Source: Hyphomonadaceae bacterium UBA2389
Lineage (GTDB): Bacteria > Pseudomonadota > Alphaproteobacteria > Caulobacterales > Aquidulcibacteraceae
Direction of reading: 5' to 3'
DNA: 13,513 nt
Assembly (NCBI GenBank): GCA_002343395.1
Contig: DDSN01000006.1
Location: 56,273 to 69,785, forward strand
The position numbers and the translations under genes were made by a program. Shown here piece after piece: positions 6,441 through 12,748 of this stretch (positions are counted from its first letter, which is position 1; each line of letters opens with the position of its first letter). Below the pieces are notes generated by a model that searched no databases, was not told the origin of the DNA, and saw only the letters and a list, made by a program, of their open reading frames with translations.

Positions 6441-7391
6441 ATGTTCGGTACGGATGTCGTTGTCGTTTTCTTCGTATTCATGGCGCTCGTGCTGGCGTTC
6501 AGCGCGATCAAGGCCGTGCCGCAAGGCTATCAGTACACGGTCGAGAGGTTCGGTCGCTACACGGGGACGCTGCGGCCCGGCATTGCATTTCTTATCCCGT
6601 TCATTGATCGCATTGGCCGGCGCATGTCGATGATGGAAGCGGTTCTGGACGTGCCGCGCCAGGAAGTGATTACAAAGGACAACGCGATCGTTTCCGTCGA
6701 CGCGGTGGTGTTCATACAGGTGATGGACGCGGCCAAGGCGGCCTATGAGGTGGAGAATTACCGAAACGCCATCCAAAACCTTTGCTTGACCAACATCCGC
6801 ACGGTCGTCGGCTCCATGGATCTCGACGAAGTGCTTTCGCAGCGCGATTCAATTAACGCTCGCTTGTTGACGGTCATTGACGCGGCGACGCATGCGTGGG
6901 GCACGAAAGTCATGCGGGTGGAGATCAAGGACCTCCAGCCGCCGGCCGATCTCAACCAGGCGATGGCCCGTCAGATGAAGGCGGAGCGGGAGCGGCGCGC
7001 CCAGATACTTGAAGCCGAAGGCGACAAGGCCGCGGCCGTTCTCCGCGCCGAGGGCGCGAAGCAAGCCGCCATTCTTGAAGCGGAAGGCAGGCGCGAAGCC
7101 GCGTTCCGCGATGCTGAAGCGCGCGAGCGCTCGGCGGACGCCGAGGCCAAGGCGACGGAGGCGGTCTCGGCCGCTATTTCCAAGGGCGATGTCAACGCCA
7201 TCCGCTATTTCCTCGGGCTGAAGTACGTCGAGGCCTTCTCGCAACTCGCTTCGTCCAACCAGCAACGCACGGTCATCGTGCCGGCGGATCTGTCTGGGCT
7301 GGCCGGTTTGGTTGAAGGCCTGCGCGCGCTTAACGCGCAAGGCGAAACGCCAGGCGGCGCCGGTCCGTGGACATCGCCAACGCGCGGGTGA
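6441..7391 (+). CDS. qmcA: SPFH/Band 7 membrane protein, QmcA (stomatin-like)
   Basis: 316 residues. A single N-terminal hydrophobic segment (about residues 5-23) anchors it. AVPQGYQYTVERFGRY (from about 25) begins the SPFH/Band 7 domain, which runs to about residue 190 and includes RPGIAFLIPFIDRI, VPRQEVITKDNAIVSVDAV and WGTKVMRVEIKDLQPP. Residues about 175-245 form a charged, Ala-rich coiled coil with repeated EAEG units (ILEAEGDKAAAVLRAEG, ILEAEGRREAAF), the oligomerising stalk of the family. Known SPFH proteins build large ring or dome assemblies on the inner membrane and affect membrane-protein quality control. The gene for its usual NfeD partner follows after 38 bp, supporting the QmcA/YbbK type over HflK/C. 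The ATG at 6441 has AGGGG 10 or so bases ahead, a loose ribosome site. Confidence 0.92.
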   Translation: MFGTDVVVVFFVFMALVLAFSAIKAVPQGYQYTVERFGRYTGTLRPGIAFLIPFIDRIGRRMSMMEAVLDVPRQEVITKDNAIVSVDAVVFIQVMDAAKAAYEVENYRNAIQNLCLTNIRTVVGSMDLDEVLSQRDSINARLLTVIDAATHAWGTKVMRVEIKDLQPPADLNQAMARQMKAERERRAQILEAEGDKAAAVLRAEGAKQAAILEAEGRREAAFRDAEARERSADAEAKATEAVSAAISKGDVNAIRYFLGLKYVEAFSQLASSNQQRTVIVPADLSGLAGLVEGLRALNAQGETPGGAGPWTSPTRG

Positions 7392-7429
7392 TCCTGGCGC
7401 ATCGGGCGCGACGCGTCTAAATTGAGAGC

Positions 7430-7885
7430 ATGAGTGTGCTGATAGACCTTCTCTCGCAGATGCAGCCGCAACACTGGCTGGTGCTTGGCCTCGTTTTGCT
7501 GATCGCCGAAATGGCGACCGGCACGACTTATCTGCTTTGGCCCGCGGTCGCGGCGTTTCTGACGGCGTTGCTTGCTTGGATCGCCCCCATGCCGTGGTCG
7601 GTCGAGATGGGCGTGTTCGCGATCCTGGTGATCGCTTTGACATGGCTTGGACGCCCTCTGGTTCAGCATTGGCGCAAGGAAGGCAAAGCCAGCGGCTTGA
7701 ATGAGCGTTCGCAGACATTGATCGGAACGCGCGGCGTGCTTGCGAGCTTCGAAAACGGCGCGGGCTCGGTGAAGGTCAACGATACGGTCTGGCGCGCGAT
7801 CAGCGACGAAGCGCTTCAAGCGGGCGAGACGGTCGAGGTCGTGGATGTCGACGGCGCATCGTTGAGAGTGCGCCGCGCCGTCTAG
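7430..7885 (+). CDS. NfeD-like membrane protein (YbbJ type), partner of the SPFH protein
   Basis: 151 residues, the short NfeD1b type without the N-terminal ClpP-like protease domain. Hydrophobic segments at about 17-36, 38-54 and 57-75 give a membrane-inserted hairpin region. Residues about 88-150 form a small beta-rich OB-fold domain: LIGTRGVLASFENGAGSVKV, DTVWRAISDEAL, then GETVEVVDVDGASLRVRR. NfeD proteins are encoded next to SPFH genes and are thought to bind or cap the SPFH assembly. Start ATG 7430 follows a GAGAG element. The gene is 38 bp after the qmcA-like gene and probably in the same transcript. Its TAG stop at 7883-7885 is part of the terminal CTAGAGC of the palindromic repeat, so the repeat sets the end of this protein. 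Confidence 0.9.
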   Translation: MSVLIDLLSQMQPQHWLVLGLVLLIAEMATGTTYLLWPAVAAFLTALLAWIAPMPWSVEMGVFAILVIALTWLGRPLVQHWRKEGKASGLNERSQTLIGTRGVLASFENGAGSVKVNDTVWRAISDEALQAGETVEVVDVDGASLRVRRAV

Positions 7886-7987
7886 AGCTTGTTCCGATCC
7901 GATTGAATCGGATCGGGGCTCTAGGTTTTTGTTTGGTCGCATTTTCTTACGCCGAACCGGCGTCCACTTCGTCGGAAAATGCTCTAG
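7882..7987. repeat. Two-hairpin alphaproteobacterial intergenic palindromic repeat
   Basis: The element is bounded by CTAGAGC (7882-7888) and GCTCTAG (7981-7987). Module 1, 7882-7924, is closed by CTAGAGC/GCTCTAG and contains CCGATCCGATT-G-AATCGGATCGG (7894-7916). Module 2 contains GCATTTTC (7939-7946) pairing with GAAAATGC (7975-7982), and an inner stem ACGCCG-AAC-CGGCGT (7949-7963). A T-rich linker (GGTTTTTGTTTGG) joins the modules. The layout and wording resemble repeats I recall as scattered in many copies in alphaproteobacterial genomes; copy number here cannot be checked. It fills the whole gap between convergent nfeD and marR, gives both their TAG stops, and may act as a two-way terminator. 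Confidence 0.8.
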
Positions 7988-8436
7988 TCGCGCGCTGCGT
8001 CGAGCACTTGCCGCAACTTCACCAGAAATGGGAGCGCGCGCGCGAATTCGTCCGCGCCAATCGCATTGAGAAGCGCGATCATGCCCGGGCGGACGCTGTC
8101 GGCGCCCCGCTCACGCATGCGCCGGCCCTTGGCGGTTATTCTCACGATTTTGGCGCGCGCGTCTTCAGGATCGGGCTCACTGGTGACGAGCCGATTTTCT
8201 TCGAGACGCTGCAAAGTATAGGTCATGGCGCCCTTGGTGACCTGGAAGACGCGCGCGAGCCGAGCCGGGCTTTCGCCGTCCAGTCCAAGGCGCACGAAGT
8301 GGTTGAGCACGCCGAAGCCCGCGACGGAAAGTCCCCGCGGGAGGTTCTGGGCGAGCGCGGTGTCCGCCAAGTGACCGATGATCGCGATCTCGGTCAGGAC
8401 TTGAAATGAGGTCCGAAGCGCGTCGTCTTGGCTCAT
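7984..8436 (-). CDS. MarR-family transcriptional regulator
   Basis: 150 residues from ATG 8436, a standard MarR length. The frame is open upstream to 8604 but that part is the shadow of the nitroreductase gene. The winged helix spans about residues 50-110: LSVAGFGVLNHFVRL, SPARLARVFQVTKGAMTYTLQRLEENRLV (recognition helix around VTKGAMTYTLQRL), then the wing DPEDARAKIVRITAKG. Flanking helices form the dimer interface. MarR proteins are dimers that bind palindromes and are usually released by small phenolic or oxidant ligands. ATG overlaps the stop of the nitroreductase gene (ATGA), so the two are translationally coupled. The twin palindromes ahead of that gene are the obvious operator, implying autoregulation. 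The TAG stop is contributed by the palindromic repeat. Confidence 0.92.
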   Translation of the reverse strand: MSQDDALRTSFQVLTEIAIIGHLADTALAQNLPRGLSVAGFGVLNHFVRLGLDGESPARLARVFQVTKGAMTYTLQRLEENRLVTSEPDPEDARAKIVRITAKGRRMRERGADSVRPGMIALLNAIGADEFARALPFLVKLRQVLDAARD

Positions 8437-9617
8437 CCGCGCAAATGCTCCGAAAGCCCACGACGCGGGGCTGGCCCAATGCGCGGGCCGTAACCTGCGC
8501 GCACCAGCATTTGAACCGTTTCTCCCGCGCGCGCGCCGGTGAGTAGTTCCGCTTGCGAGAAGAGGTCGGCCATTTCCGGATATTCCTGCAAGGTTTGACT
8601 CCACGGATGCATCGCGAGGCCCGCGCCGGTCGCGGCCAGATTGAATCGCGCATAGGCACGTCCGGACATGACCTGCGTGAAGCGCGTGTTGTCGCGCGAG
8701 GTGAGCCAGGCAAAGGCGGGCGCTTTCATCGCCAACGGGCGAAACGCTTCGATGCCGTCACGCGTGACGCGGTTTTCGAGATCGGCAAGGGTCTCGTGAT
8801 TGAGCAGGCCAACGGCCTTCGCGAACTCAATCATCGGGCCGTCGAGCACCAGTCCGTCGCGATGACGCGCGATTTCCTCCCGCCCAATGCGCATAAGGTC
8901 GACGCTTTCCTGATACGCGGGCGGCGTTCGGATCTCGCGATCGAAGCCATTCCAGGCCAGCGCGCGTAGAGCGTCGAGCGCGTCGCCGGAGGCTGTCCAC
9001 TCGATGCGCAAGGGCGCTGGCGCTGGGGGCGGAGAGACGTCGCCGGTTTCTCCAGTTGGCGGCGTCAGCGGCGACAGCGTCTGACGAGCAATCTCTGCGA
9101 ACACAGCGTCGTCCACCGGGCGGGGCTCGTACGGTTCGCGATTGGTGCGGCGATTCAAGATTTGGTCAAAGAGCGCGTCCTTGTTGATCTGCTCCGCGAC
9201 GAGGCGAATGCGCGCGACGGGGCGTGCATCGAGATGGGGGACAGGCTCGCCTTCCGGCCAGAGCGTGATCTCCGCGCGCCGGTTGTTGGCGCGGCAGGCG
9301 AGATCGAAAAGCTCAAGAAAGGCGCCGCAACCAAGCACGATCTGGCGGCTGTATGGATCGGTCGCGGGCAACAGCCGTTCGAGATCGACGGAAAGGACAA
9401 GTTCGTCGTCGCCGACAAGATCAACCAGCCAAGGTTGGCGATTGTGCGGGTTGGGCGCAAGAATCGCATGCGCGAGCGCGAAACGGCGTGGATCGCTTTC
9501 GCCCGCGCCGGGAGAGCGCCAGGCGGCGACGGGGTCAGGCAGGTTCGCCGGCGCGCAGCTCGATGCGGCGAACGGCGTCGAGGCGAGCAGGGCGAGCACG
9601 TGGCGGCGGGTCGCCAT
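8433..9617 (-). CDS. Nitroreductase-like FMN-binding protein with Tat-type signal
   Basis: 394 residues. The N-terminus MATRRHVLALLASTPFAASS has a twin-arginine pair (Arg4-Arg5) before a hydrophobic stretch, and Cys21 follows in AASSC, so it may be a Tat-exported protein or lipoprotein; the lipobox is imperfect. From about residue 48, AHAILAPNPHNRQPWLVDL matches the start of the Acg/nitroreductase-like family, with NRRTNREPYEPRPV later and a C-terminal AATGAGLAMHPWSQTLQEYPE segment typical of the second half of the fold. Members bind FMN or are flavin-sequestering relatives; the substrate is not readable. A Pro/Thr-rich insert at about 195-210 separates the halves. ATG 9617 has AGGAG (9624-9628). 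It heads an operon with marR and is preceded by twin palindromes, suggesting induction by a compound sensed by that MarR. Confidence 0.83.
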   Translation of the reverse strand: MATRRHVLALLASTPFAASSCAPANLPDPVAAWRSPGAGESDPRRFALAHAILAPNPHNRQPWLVDLVGDDELVLSVDLERLLPATDPYSRQIVLGCGAFLELFDLACRANNRRAEITLWPEGEPVPHLDARPVARIRLVAEQINKDALFDQILNRRTNREPYEPRPVDDAVFAEIARQTLSPLTPPTGETGDVSPPPAPAPLRIEWTASGDALDALRALAWNGFDREIRTPPAYQESVDLMRIGREEIARHRDGLVLDGPMIEFAKAVGLLNHETLADLENRVTRDGIEAFRPLAMKAPAFAWLTSRDNTRFTQVMSGRAYARFNLAATGAGLAMHPWSQTLQEYPEMADLFSQAELLTGARAGETVQMLVRAGYGPRIGPAPRRGLSEHLRG

Positions 9618-9633
9618 GGGGGACTCCTAATAG

Positions 9634-9668
9634 GTTCAATATTGAACGACAGTAGTTCAATATTGAAC
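9634..9668. promoter_or_regulatory. Tandem palindromic operator, probable MarR binding sites
   Basis: Two identical perfect 14-bp palindromes, GTTCAATATTGAAC, at 9634-9647 and 9655-9668. Their centres are 21 bp apart, two helical turns, so two dimers could sit on one face of the DNA. They lie 17 bp upstream of the nitroreductase start. AT-rich palindromes of this form, with TTCAA half-sites, are usual for MarR proteins, and the marR gene is in the same operon. Confidence 0.8.
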
Positions 9669-9685
9669 AAACACGGCAAAGTCAA
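9657..9685 (-). promoter_or_regulatory. Putative promoter of the nitroreductase-marR operon
   Basis: On the minus strand TTGACT (9680-9685) is a good -35, followed after 17 bp by TATTGA (9657-9662), a weak -10 that lies inside the distal palindrome. A regulator bound to either palindrome would cover the -10 and start site, fitting repression. The weak -10 match is the main doubt. Confidence 0.45.
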
Positions 9686-9702
9686 CCGTCAGGATTGGAC
9701 GC

Positions 9703-10143
9703 CTACGCCCGCAGCGTCTTGATCGCGGCGCGCGCGAGTTCATCCGCGCGGTTATTCATCTCGTTGTCGGCGTGGCCTTTGACCCACTTCCACGTGATCT
9801 CGTGCCGTGCGGCGGCGGCCTCAAGCGCGCGCCAGAGGTCTTCATTCTTCACGGGCTTTTTGTCGGCGGTTTTCCATCCGTTTTTCTTCCAGCCATGAAT
9901 CCACTTCGTGACGCCGTCCATCACATATTTTGAATCGGTGTGAAGGCGCACCTTGGCCGGCCGTTTAAGCGCGTTGAGCGCTTCGATCGCGGCGGACAGC
10001 TCCATGCGGTTGTTCGTCGTCGAGGCGTCGGCGCCGGAGATTTCCTTCTCGACGCCTGCGTAGTGCAGAATCGCGCCCCACCCGCCGGGACCCGGGTTGC
10101 CGCTGCACGCGCCGTCTGTCCAGATGTCGACTGTGTTGCTCAT
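9703..10143 (-). CDS. rnhA: Ribonuclease HI
   Basis: 146 residues from ATG 10143. RNase HI cuts the RNA strand of RNA-DNA hybrids in the cytosol, removing primers and R-loops. The metal-binding carboxylates fall at exactly the same numbers as in the E. coli enzyme: Asp10 in WTDGACSGNPGPGGWG, Glu48 in NNRMELSAAIEAL, Asp70 in HTDSKYV and Asp134 in NNRADELA, with catalytic His124 in VKGHADN. The basic protrusion WIHGWKKNGWKTADKKPVK is present. The match fixes the start: the open frame to 10197 would add 18 unmatched residues. ATG overlaps the stop of the upstream membrane-protein gene (ATGA), so it is the last gene of the ispH operon and translationally coupled. The MarR operator region lies just beyond its 3' end. 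Confidence 0.97.
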   Translation of the reverse strand: MSNTVDIWTDGACSGNPGPGGWGAILHYAGVEKEISGADASTTNNRMELSAAIEALNALKRPAKVRLHTDSKYVMDGVTKWIHGWKKNGWKTADKKPVKNEDLWRALEAAAARHEITWKWVKGHADNEMNNRADELARAAIKTLRA

Positions 10144-10574
10144 GGGCGCGGTGTAGGCGGATTCGGCGGCGCGCGATCTGGACGGCGGATAATCCAAAAC
10201 GCGGCGGCTGTCGCGATGCCGGCGCCGCAGCCGAGCACAACAGACAATCCAGTGGAGTGAAGGGCGAAATAGGCGAGCGAAACCACCGTGCCGATCAGCG
10301 CGCCAGCCGCCATGTACGCGAGGGCTGAAGTCAGCCGTTTACGCAGCAGGACCGCGTGCGCGGGCAAACCCAGCGCCAGCATCGCGGGCCAACCCAGCAT
10401 CAGCCCAAACCAGGCGCCGAACACGGCCGCGAAGCCAAGGGAATCCGGCGCGCAACTGATCTCATCGCCGCATATGGCTGGCAGCGCCGCCATCGCGGCG
10501 ACGGCGACGCCAGCGACCGGCGCGACGATCCCGGCCGCGACGAGGCGCCAGTTCACAGTGGAGCTCCGTTTCAT
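10140..10574 (-). CDS. Four-helix membrane protein, paralogue of the gene just upstream
   Basis: 144 residues from ATG 10574, of no family I recognise. Four hydrophobic segments are visible at about 11-33, 47-70, 84-105 and 109-127, ending in the basic motif IIRRPDR and a short Pro-rich tail. It is a tandem paralogue of the 144-residue protein at 10571-11005: both share an IVAP-x-x-G first helix, EIS before the second helix, AVFG then LG-x-PAML, GLP-x-HA, a basic patch (RKR or RRR), and the closing IRRPDR. Cys35 and Cys41 lie in the first external loop and could form a disulfide; the paralogue lacks them. ATG overlaps the paralogue's stop, and its own stop overlaps the rnhA start (ATGA both), so it is embedded in the operon. 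No transporter or enzyme signature is seen. Confidence 0.75.
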   Translation of the reverse strand: MKRSSTVNWRLVAAGIVAPVAGVAVAAMAALPAICGDEISCAPDSLGFAAVFGAWFGLMLGWPAMLALGLPAHAVLLRKRLTSALAYMAAGALIGTVVSLAYFALHSTGLSVVLGCGAGIATAAAFWIIRRPDRAPPNPPTPRP

Positions 10575-11005
10575 TGCGCGGTGTCCGCTTCGCGGTCTGG
10601 GCGTCGGATCAACCAGAACAAGAGCCCGCAAAGCGCGCCGGTTCCCGCGCCAAGAACCGCGAAGCGCAGGATCGGCGTGATGCCGGGGCCTAAATCGAAG
10701 AAGGCGTAGCCCGCGCTCGCGATGGCGCCGATGCCGGCTGCGGACGCGCCGTAAATCCAGATCGCGCGCCAGCGCCGCCGCATGAACAGCGCATGCAACG
10801 GCAGGCCGCCGAGAAGCATGGCGGGGATGCCGAGTAGAACACCAAAGACCAGCCCAAACACAGCGCCATGTCGCGCAAGGTGCAGGCTGATCTCGGTGAC
10901 TCCGCCCGTTATGAGAATAATAGCCGCGCCAGAGACGGCGCCGCCCAGGAGCGGCGCTACGATCGTGGCGGCGATAAGCCGAACCGCACGCGCGTCACCC
11001 GCCAT
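10571..11005 (-). CDS. Four-helix membrane protein, tandem paralogue
   Basis: 144 residues from ATG 11005. The frame is open to 11041, but ATG 11005 has GGGAG 8 to 12 bases ahead and gives exactly the length of the downstream paralogue. Hydrophobic segments lie at about 9-33, 46-70, 80-101 and 107-128, with a basic MRRRWR patch between the second and third and FWLIRRPDR near the end. Shared blocks with the gene at 10140-10574 are listed there. No family or catalytic motif is recognised; a small inner-membrane protein of unknown role is all that can be said. The start lies inside the end of thrB (11-bp overlap) and the stop overlaps the next start as ATGA, so expression is tied to the ispH-thrB-rnhA operon. 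Confidence 0.75.
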   Translation of the reverse strand: MAGDARAVRLIAATIVAPLLGGAVSGAAIILITGGVTEISLHLARHGAVFGLVFGVLLGIPAMLLGGLPLHALFMRRRWRAIWIYGASAAGIGAIASAGYAFFDLGPGITPILRFAVLGAGTGALCGLLFWLIRRPDREADTAQ

Positions 11006-11954
11006 AATCCGCCGCTCCCTTCGCTTGACGATGAAAGGCAAGTTTGTCTGCGTATTCGAGCGGATCCTTGGGCTTTACAAGCGCGCCAGCGGGAGTGTCG
11101 CCCCAGTCCGCAAGGCGGGTGGCGAAGAAACGCAGCGCCGCGCCGCGTGCGAGCACGGGCAGCGCGTCGCGCTCAAGCGATGAGAGCGGCCGCACGGTTT
11201 CGTAGGCGGCGATCATCGCCGCGCCGCGCGCCACGTCGAAAACGCAACCCCGTTCGAAACACCAGGCATTGAGGCAAATGGCGAGATCGTAGGCGAGGAA
11301 GTCCGTGCAAGCGAAATAGAAATCGATAACGCCCGAAAGCTGCTCGCCGAGGAACAGAGCGTTGTCGGGGAAGAGGTCGGCGTGAATGGGCCCCCGAGGC
11401 AGGGCGCGCGGCCAGGAGGCGCGCGTTTGCGCCACATCGTGCTCGATCGCGTGCGCGAGGCCGGGGCGCAAAAACTCCGCTTGCGCCAGTCTTGGTGCGA
11501 TCAGCCGCTCCCAACCGTCCACGGAGAGCGCATTCGCTCGCGTCAACTCGAAGCCTTCGAGCGCGAGGTGCATGCGCGCCAGCGCTTCGCCGACGGCGGC
11601 GCTGTGCGCAATTCCAGGCGTGCGCGGCCAAACCCCGTCAAGGAAGGTGACGATCGCGGCCGCCTTGCCGGCGGCGCGCGTGAATAAGGCGCCATTTCTT
11701 GTCGGCATTGGCCGCGGAGCAGGGAAGGATCGTTGCGCCAGCCGCGCCATCACGCCCATGAAGAAGGGCAGCTCGTCCTCGTTCACGCGCTTTTCGAAGA
11801 TGGTGAGGATGAACCGGCCGGCTGTCGTTGTGAGCGCGAAGTTGGAGTTCTCAACGCCTTCGGCGATCCCCTTGCACGAGGTCGCCTCGCCAAGATTGTA
11901 TTCGCCGAGCAGGGCGTCGAGGTCGGCGTCGGATAGGTGCGTGTAGACGGCCAT
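10995..11954 (-). CDS. thrB: Homoserine kinase, APH-fold (alphaproteobacterial ThrB) type
   Basis: 319 residues from ATG 11954. It phosphorylates homoserine to O-phosphohomoserine, the penultimate step of threonine synthesis. This is the aminoglycoside-phosphotransferase-fold ThrB, not the GHMP kinase of E. coli. The opening MAVYTHLSDADLDALLGEYN is characteristic of the family; GVENSNFAL follows at about 33-41 (nucleotide loop), then the catalytic loop IHADLFPDNALF with His191, Asp193 and Asn198, and VIDFYFA with the metal-binding Asp211. The late KPKDPLEYADKLAFHR also fits. A TTG codon lies directly ahead but ATG matches the family start. The start shares one base with the upstream kinase stop (TGATG), and the 3' end overlaps the next gene by 11 bp. 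Choline or other APH kinases are unlikely given the N-terminus and operon. Confidence 0.95.
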   Translation of the reverse strand: MAVYTHLSDADLDALLGEYNLGEATSCKGIAEGVENSNFALTTTAGRFILTIFEKRVNEDELPFFMGVMARLAQRSFPAPRPMPTRNGALFTRAAGKAAAIVTFLDGVWPRTPGIAHSAAVGEALARMHLALEGFELTRANALSVDGWERLIAPRLAQAEFLRPGLAHAIEHDVAQTRASWPRALPRGPIHADLFPDNALFLGEQLSGVIDFYFACTDFLAYDLAICLNAWCFERGCVFDVARGAAMIAAYETVRPLSSLERDALPVLARGAALRFFATRLADWGDTPAGALVKPKDPLEYADKLAFHRQAKGAADYGG

Positions 11955-12748
11955 CAATCGCGCTTTTCAATTCGGGTGACGGTGCGTTGTGCATCGAGGT
12001 GCGCGATCCAGCGCGCGCGGTGGCGGCCGGCCAGCATCGAGCGCGTGAGCCGCTCATAGTGCAGGAGAAAGCGGTCGAGCCTGACCTCGTCCTGTGCTGT
12101 CAGCGCGCGGCCCAACGTCTCCTCCTCCTGCTCCGCGCGCCAGCGGCGCACGATTTCCCAGCAGGGCGCCTGAAGATAGATGAACGCATCGAACCCGTCG
12201 AAGAATGGTTGGTAGCGCTCGGTAAGGTCTTGCCTGATCCTGGCGCGCCAGCGCCCGTCAGCGTCTTCTTGAGCTTCGAGGGTGTTCAATGGCGCGTCGC
12301 CAAGGTCATCTGGCAGGGCGCCCAGGCACCAGCCATCAAGCAGCATGACGTCCGGACGTCCCACGAAGCGACGCCATGCCGCCTCCGGCGCGCGATCGTC
12401 CGACGCCTTATCAAAGCGAGGCAGCGGCGTTTGATCTTCGGGATCAGCTTTGCGGAGCGCCGCGACAACGCTCATCGCCAAGCCGACCGCGTGAGTCCCA
12501 GGCGGTCCGCGGGTGACAAACAGTGGATGAAACCGTTTCGCCAATTCCGCGCGCTCGGCCTTGGTGAAGTAGACGTCATCGAGCGACAAGCGCGCCGCTC
12601 TCGGGTTCGCATCGGCATAGCACCGACATAGGAAGCTCTTCCCCGATCCTTGTGCGCCGGCAATTCCGATCAAAGGCGCGCGTCCAGCGGCGCTCGCGGC
12701 AGACTCGGCGATGATTTTCGCGAGCAGCGTTTGGAAGGCGTCGCTCAC
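11954..12748 (-). CDS. P-loop kinase, D-glycerate 3-kinase-like
   Basis: 264 residues with a GTG start that overlaps the ispH stop (GTGA). The Walker A loop GAQGSGKS at 31-38 (Lys37) opens a P-loop kinase fold. The next blocks follow the plant/yeast glycerate 3-kinase (GLYK, Tda10) pattern: LSLDDVYFTKAER, RGPPGTHAVGLA, LPRFDKASDDRAP and VMLLDGWCLG, the last carrying the Walker-B-like region. The C-terminal third (RWRAEQEEETLGRALTAQDE, then FLLHYERLT) is the helical lid. Known relatives turn D-glycerate into 3-phosphoglycerate, the entry to serine synthesis; many bacterial members are just called kinases, so the substrate is uncertain. Phosphoribulokinase and uridine kinase share parts of the fold but not the RGPPGTH motif. 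It lies between ispH and thrB, with a one-base overlap into thrB. Confidence 0.82.
   Translation of the reverse strand: MSDAFQTLLAKIIAESAASAAGRAPLIGIAGAQGSGKSFLCRCYADANPRAARLSLDDVYFTKAERAELAKRFHPLFVTRGPPGTHAVGLAMSVVAALRKADPEDQTPLPRFDKASDDRAPEAAWRRFVGRPDVMLLDGWCLGALPDDLGDAPLNTLEAQEDADGRWRARIRQDLTERYQPFFDGFDAFIYLQAPCWEIVRRWRAEQEEETLGRALTAQDEVRLDRFLLHYERLTRSMLAGRHRARWIAHLDAQRTVTRIEKRD

Noticed and set aside
7894..7916. Palindrome CCGATCCGATT-G-AATCGGATCGG as a stand-alone operator or intrinsic terminator
   Set aside because: It is an internal part of the larger 7882-7987 repeat with matching outer ends, so the repeat explains it; the nearby T-rich linker may still help termination.
8437..8604. 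A 56-residue N-terminal extension of the MarR protein
   Set aside because: The stretch is low-complexity shadow of the nitroreductase C-terminus; ATG 8436 gives a normal 150-residue MarR and an ATGA overlap.
8433..9685. Recently acquired island, suggested by the AT-rich promoter region next to the exported nitroreductase gene
   Set aside because: Only the operator is AT-rich; the genes match their neighbours in base use, and there is no transposase, integrase, tRNA or direct repeat around them.
11386..11946. A 186-codon plus-strand open frame opposite thrB
   Set aside because: Shadow of a gene with all expected kinase motifs; composition is Arg/Ser/Ala-rich and no family is recognisable.
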